9,195 nucleotides of DNA from contig JAOPXW010000029.1 in assembly GCA_025964935.1 (NCBI GenBank), forward strand, positions 1-9,195, given 5' to 3'. Position 1 is the stretch's first letter. Every line of letters begins with the position of its first letter. Positions 6,198 to 9,195 of the stretch are shown here, piece by piece. This DNA is from Friedmanniella sp. Lineage in GTDB: Bacteria > Actinomycetota > Actinomycetes > Propionibacteriales > Propionibacteriaceae. The position numbers and the translations under genes are program-made. The notes beneath the pieces were generated by a model. That model was not told the DNA's origin and did no database searches. It was given only the letters and a program-made list of their open reading frames with translations.

Positions 6198-6203
6198 TAG
6201 GGT
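6198..6203 (+). promoter_or_regulatory. Possible -10 element for a leaderless helicase transcript
   Basis: TAGGGT fits the TANNNT pattern and lies six bases before GTG 6210, the spacing expected when transcription starts at the first base of the start codon. No convincing -35 is seen and no Shine-Dalgarno sequence precedes either GTG. The gene lies only 19 bases after hflX and may also be co-transcribed with it. Confidence 0.4.
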
Positions 6204-6209
6204 GCCGTG

Positions 6210-8405
6210 GTGAGTGCCGCCACCCCGCCCCCGGCCAAGAAGGCCCGGGCCGACGTCACCCACGCCGACGTCCTGGCCTCCGCGGTCGGGTCGATCGACG
6301 GCGAGGAGCGTCCCGGTCAGGTCGCCATGGCCGACGCCGTGGCGGACGCGTTCGTCTCCGGTCGGCACCTGCTCGTACAGGCCGGCACCGGAACGGGCAA
6401 ATCGCTCGGCTACCTGGCCCCCACCCTGATGCGGCTGGTCCAGCACCCGGGCGAGCGGGTCGTGGTCGCCACCGCGACCCTGGCCCTGCAGAGCCAGCTG
6501 GCCAACAACGACATCCCGGCGGCGCTCGACGCCGTCGAGGCCGTGTCGGGCAAGCGACCCCGGCACGCCATCCTCAAGGGCCGGACCAACTACGCCTGCA
6601 TGCTCCGGGTCCGGGACGGCAGCGTCGAAGACCAGGACACCCTCATCTCGGCCAGCGACCTGGTCGAGACGATCAAGGCCGCCCCGCTCACCCCACCCGA
6701 GTCGGTGCTGGGCGCGGAGGTCCTCGCGCTCCGGGAGTGGGCCGAGGAGCAGGCCGACGAGGGCGGTCTGGCCGACCGGGACGACGCACCCTCGCACACC
6801 GACCGCGGCTGGCAGCAGGTCTCCATCCCGGTGCGGGAGTGCCTCGGAGTCCAGCGCTGCCCGTACGGCAACGCCTGCTTCGTGGAGAAGTCGCGGGAGG
6901 TGGCCCGGGCCGCCGACCTCGTGGTCACCAACCACGCCCTGCTCGCCATCAACGCGATGCACGGGGGCACCGCGCTGCCCGAGCACACCGCGGTGGTGAT
7001 CGACGAGGCGCACGAGCTGGTCTCCCGCGTCACCGGCGCCGCGTCCGCCGAGCTCAGCCCGACCATCGTCGAGCGGGTGGCCCGTCGGGCCCTGACCTAC
7101 CTCGAGGACGACGACGGCCTGGAGCTGCTGGAGTCCGCCGACGCGCTGCGGCAGGCACTGGACAGCTCGCCCCTGGAGCGGGTCGAGAATCCCGACTCGG
7201 CCCTCGCCGCCGCGTGCGCCACGGTGCGCAACGCCACCCGTACAGCGATCAGCGCCCTGACCAGCGGGGAGGACAAGGCCGACGCCGACCGACGGCAGGC
7301 CGCCGCCGCGGTCAAGGAGGTCTTCGACGTCGCCGAGCGGATGGCCGCCCTGCACCCCCTGGACGTGGTCTGGGTGACCGAGAGCGAGAGGTTCGGCCGG
7401 GACGCGCGGGTGGCCCCGCTGTCGGTGGCCGGGCTGCTCCGGGCCAGTGTGTTCGCCGAGCGGACCACGGTCCTGACCTCGGCCACCCTCAAGCTGGGCG
7501 GGGACTTCACCGGGGTCGCGGCCAGCCTCGGACTACGGCCGGCGGAACGGGACGACTCCCCCTCGGCGCAGGAGACCGCAGCCGCGGAGAAGCGGCAGCG
7601 GGCCGCGGTCGAGCGGGCCGGCCACGACCGCGACCACGCCGAGCCCGACCCGAGCCTGGCCACCGGGGACGACGTCCCGGGGCCGCGGTCCGGCGGGGGC
7701 GAGGCCGCGACCCGGGGACCCGAGGACCCGCAGACCTGGCGGGCCCTGGATGTCGGGTCGCCCTTCAGCTACCGCAAGCAGGGGATCCTGTACGTCGCCC
7801 GAGCCCTGCCCCCGCCCGGCCGGGACGGGGTGTCGGCGGCGTCACTGGCCGAGATCGCGGAGCTGGTCTGGGCCTCCGGGGGCCGCACCCTCGGCCTCTT
7901 CTCCTCCCGCCGGGCGGCCGAGGCGGCGGCGGTGCACACCCGCAAGCAGCTGCCCAAGCTCAAGATCCTCTGCCAGGGTGACGCCCAGCTCTCCGAGCTG
8001 ACCCGCACCTTCGTGGCCGAGGAGGAGACCAGCCTGTTCGGGACCCTGTCGCTGTGGCAGGGCGTCGACGTCCCCGGGACCACCTGCCAGCTGGTCATCA
8101 TCGACCGCATCCCGTTCCCGCGGCCGGACGAGCCGCTGACCGTGGCCCGACAGCGCGCGGTGACTGAGGCCGGCGGCAACGGCTTCATGAGCGTTGCCGC
8201 GACACACGCCGCCCTGCTGCTGGCCCAGGGGGCGGGGCGGCTGATCCGCCGGGTCACCGACCGGGGGGTGGTCGCGGTGCTCGACCCCCGGCTCGTGACC
8301 GCCCGTTACGGGTCGTTCCTGCAGGCCTCGATGCCGGACATGTGGCCCACCACCGACCGCGAGGCGGCCATCCAGGCGCTCCGACGGCTCGCGGGCCAGG
8401 CCTGA
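6210..8405 (+). CDS. dinG: DinG/XPD-family ATP-dependent DNA helicase with 4Fe-4S motif
   Basis: Superfamily 2 helicase of the DinG/XPD group, expected to unwind DNA (5'-3' in characterised relatives) in repair and at R-loops or blocked forks. The product is 731 aa from GTG 6210 (one residue longer from GTG 6207). Seen: Walker A AGTGTGKS (58-65), four cysteines for the iron-sulfur cluster (C130, C211, C217, C223; ECLGVQRCPYGNACF), VVTNHALL (238-245), DEAH box (265-268), TVLTSATL (420-427), LFGTLSLWQGVDVPG (609-623) and motif VI QGAGRLIR (673-680). It closely resembles M. tuberculosis DinG as I recall it. Unusually, residues 443-509 form a charged, low-complexity stretch (Glu/Arg/Asp/Gly/Pro) where the mycobacterial protein has only a short linker. 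It follows hflX by 19 bases and precedes sthA. Confidence 0.93.
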   Translation: MSAATPPPAKKARADVTHADVLASAVGSIDGEERPGQVAMADAVADAFVSGRHLLVQAGTGTGKSLGYLAPTLMRLVQHPGERVVVATATLALQSQLANNDIPAALDAVEAVSGKRPRHAILKGRTNYACMLRVRDGSVEDQDTLISASDLVETIKAAPLTPPESVLGAEVLALREWAEEQADEGGLADRDDAPSHTDRGWQQVSIPVRECLGVQRCPYGNACFVEKSREVARAADLVVTNHALLAINAMHGGTALPEHTAVVIDEAHELVSRVTGAASAELSPTIVERVARRALTYLEDDDGLELLESADALRQALDSSPLERVENPDSALAAACATVRNATRTAISALTSGEDKADADRRQAAAAVKEVFDVAERMAALHPLDVVWVTESERFGRDARVAPLSVAGLLRASVFAERTTVLTSATLKLGGDFTGVAASLGLRPAERDDSPSAQETAAAEKRQRAAVERAGHDRDHAEPDPSLATGDDVPGPRSGGGEAATRGPEDPQTWRALDVGSPFSYRKQGILYVARALPPPGRDGVSAASLAEIAELVWASGGRTLGLFSSRRAAEAAAVHTRKQLPKLKILCQGDAQLSELTRTFVAEEETSLFGTLSLWQGVDVPGTTCQLVIIDRIPFPRPDEPLTVARQRAVTEAGGNGFMSVAATHAALLLAQGAGRLIRRVTDRGVVAVLDPRLVTARYGSFLQASMPDMWPTTDREAAIQALRRLAGQA

Positions 8406-8413
8406 GGCACAAC

Positions 8414-8442
8414 TTCGCCGGGAGTCTGGTGGTCCTCACGAT
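8414..8442 (+). promoter_or_regulatory. Weak candidate promoter for sthA
   Basis: TTCGCC (8414-8419) and CACGAT (8437-8442) are separated by 17 bp. Each hexamer matches the sigma-70 consensus at only three positions. CACGAT is the same -10-like hexamer seen before the ferritin gene. Tentative only. Confidence 0.2.
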
Positions 8443-8462
8443 CCTCTGCGAGGGTGGCGGAC

Positions 8463-9195
8463 ATGGACCACAGCTACGACTTCGACCTCGCGGTCATCGG
8501 CTCGGGCCCCGGCGGCCAGAAGGCGGCCATCATGGCGGCCAAGCTCGGGCGCAAGGTCTGCGTGATCGACACCAAGGGCATGGTCGGGGGTGTGTGCGTC
8601 AACACCGGCACCATCCCGTCCAAGACCCTGCGTGAGGCCGTGCTCTACCTCACGGGCATGCAGCAGCGTGACCTCTACGGCGCGAGCTACCGGGTCAAGG
8701 AGGACATCACGATCTCCGACCTGCTCGCCCGGCTGCAGCACGTCATCGGGCGCGAGACCGAGGTGATCCGCTCCCAGCTCATGCGCAACCACATCGAGCT
8801 GATCCCCGGGATGGCCGGCTTCCTCGACCCGCACACGCTGTCGGTCGACGTCGAGGGGGTGGGGACCCACCGGACGCTGACCGCGGACCGGGTGGTCATC
8901 GCCACCGGGACGACGCCGGCCCGACCTCCGCACGTCAATTTCGACGGCGTACGGGTGCTCGACTCCGACCAGATCCTCACCCTGGACACCGTCCCCGACT
9001 CGATGGTCGTGGTGGGTGCGGGGGTCATCGGGGTGGAGTACGCGTCGATGTTCGCCGCCCTCGGGACCCGGGTGACCCTGGTCGAGAAGCGGGGACAGAT
9101 GCTGGACTTCTGCGATCCCGAGATCGTCGAGTCGCTCAAGTTCCACCTCCGCGACCACACCATGTCGTTCCGCTTCGGCGAGGAGGTCGCCTCGG
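8463..9195 (+). CDS. sthA: SthA, soluble pyridine nucleotide transhydrogenase (N-terminal half; 3' end outside window)
   Basis: Cytoplasmic FAD enzyme that transfers hydride between NADPH and NAD+, balancing the two pools. The first 244 residues of a protein usually near 470 are present, and the frame is open at the right edge. Seen: FAD-binding GSGPGG (13-18), [19 protein letters not shown] (42-60), the second FAD-contact segment VVIATGT (144-150) and the NAD(P)-binding motif GAGVIGVE (185-192). In the active-site segment C45 is present but the second redox cysteine of dihydrolipoamide dehydrogenases is T50. This is typical of SthA and argues against lipoamide dehydrogenase or mycothione reductase. 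It strongly resembles mycobacterial SthA as I recall it. The ATG at 8463 follows GAGG (8450-8453) by nine bases. It lies 57 bases after the helicase stop. Confidence 0.94.
   Translation, partial: MDHSYDFDLAVIGSGPGGQKAAIMAAKLGRKVCVIDTKGMVGGVCVNTGTIPSKTLREAVLYLTGMQQRDLYGASYRVKEDITISDLLARLQHVIGRETEVIRSQLMRNHIELIPGMAGFLDPHTLSVDVEGVGTHRTLTADRVVIATGTTPARPPHVNFDGVRVLDSDQILTLDTVPDSMVVVGAGVIGVEYASMFAALGTRVTLVEKRGQMLDFCDPEIVESLKFHLRDHTMSFRFGEEVAS

Noticed and set aside
6123..7981. Long overlapping frames within the helicase (- strand 6123-7355, + strand 6737-7981)
   Set aside because: Arg/Gly/Pro-rich or His/Val/Gly-rich shadow translations, while the helicase frame carries complete family motifs.
8593..8637. 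Dihydrolipoamide dehydrogenase or mycothione reductase identity for the last gene
   Set aside because: The redox motif has only one cysteine (C45, with T50 in place of the second), which is the SthA pattern.

Overview
The window is a high-GC stretch of an actinobacterial chromosome. Support comes from dense GC- and GTG-rich coding on both strands, several GTG starts, actinobacterial-type versions of MiaB, MiaA, DapF, HflX, a BfrB-like ferritin and SthA, and a small protein of the MT0933/Rv0909 antitoxin-like family. A genus cannot be fixed from sequence reading alone. Nothing looks horizontally acquired: no insertion sequences, phage genes, tRNAs or CRISPR repeats were seen, and composition looks even throughout.

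Layout, left to right. (1) The C-terminal part of miaB (tRNA ms2i6A methylthiotransferase) enters from the left edge on +. (2) A 54-56 aa Cys/Lys-rich protein lies on -, tail to tail with miaB. (3) A complete ferritin gene lies on +, divergent from the small Cys gene. Their shared 150-bp spacer holds a candidate IdeR/DtxR iron box. (4) A 62-aa antitoxin-like protein lies on -, with hairpins between it and the ferritin. (5) A 163-bp divergent spacer holds three consecutive stem-loops. (6) A + strand run follows: miaA, dapF and a short-chain dehydrogenase (SDR), with gaps of 5 and 0 nt. (7) After a strong hairpin come hflX, a DinG-type iron-sulfur helicase 19 nt later, and the first half of sthA, which runs off the right edge.

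How the parts fit together. MiaB and MiaA act on the same tRNA position: MiaA prenylates A37 and MiaB then methylthiolates it. DapF makes meso-diaminopimelate for lysine and peptidoglycan. HflX is a ribosome-rescue GTPase. DinG-type helicases unwind DNA in repair. SthA balances NADH and NADPH. The ferritin stores iron, and MiaB and DinG both carry iron-sulfur clusters, but a functional link to iron is inference only.

No clearly new biological system was found. The points most worth a second look are the candidate iron box between ferritin and the small Cys protein, the triple stem-loop region before miaA, three GTG starts with the same leaderless-type spacing, a disordered insertion of about 60 residues in the DinG-type helicase, and an SDR gene abutting dapF.
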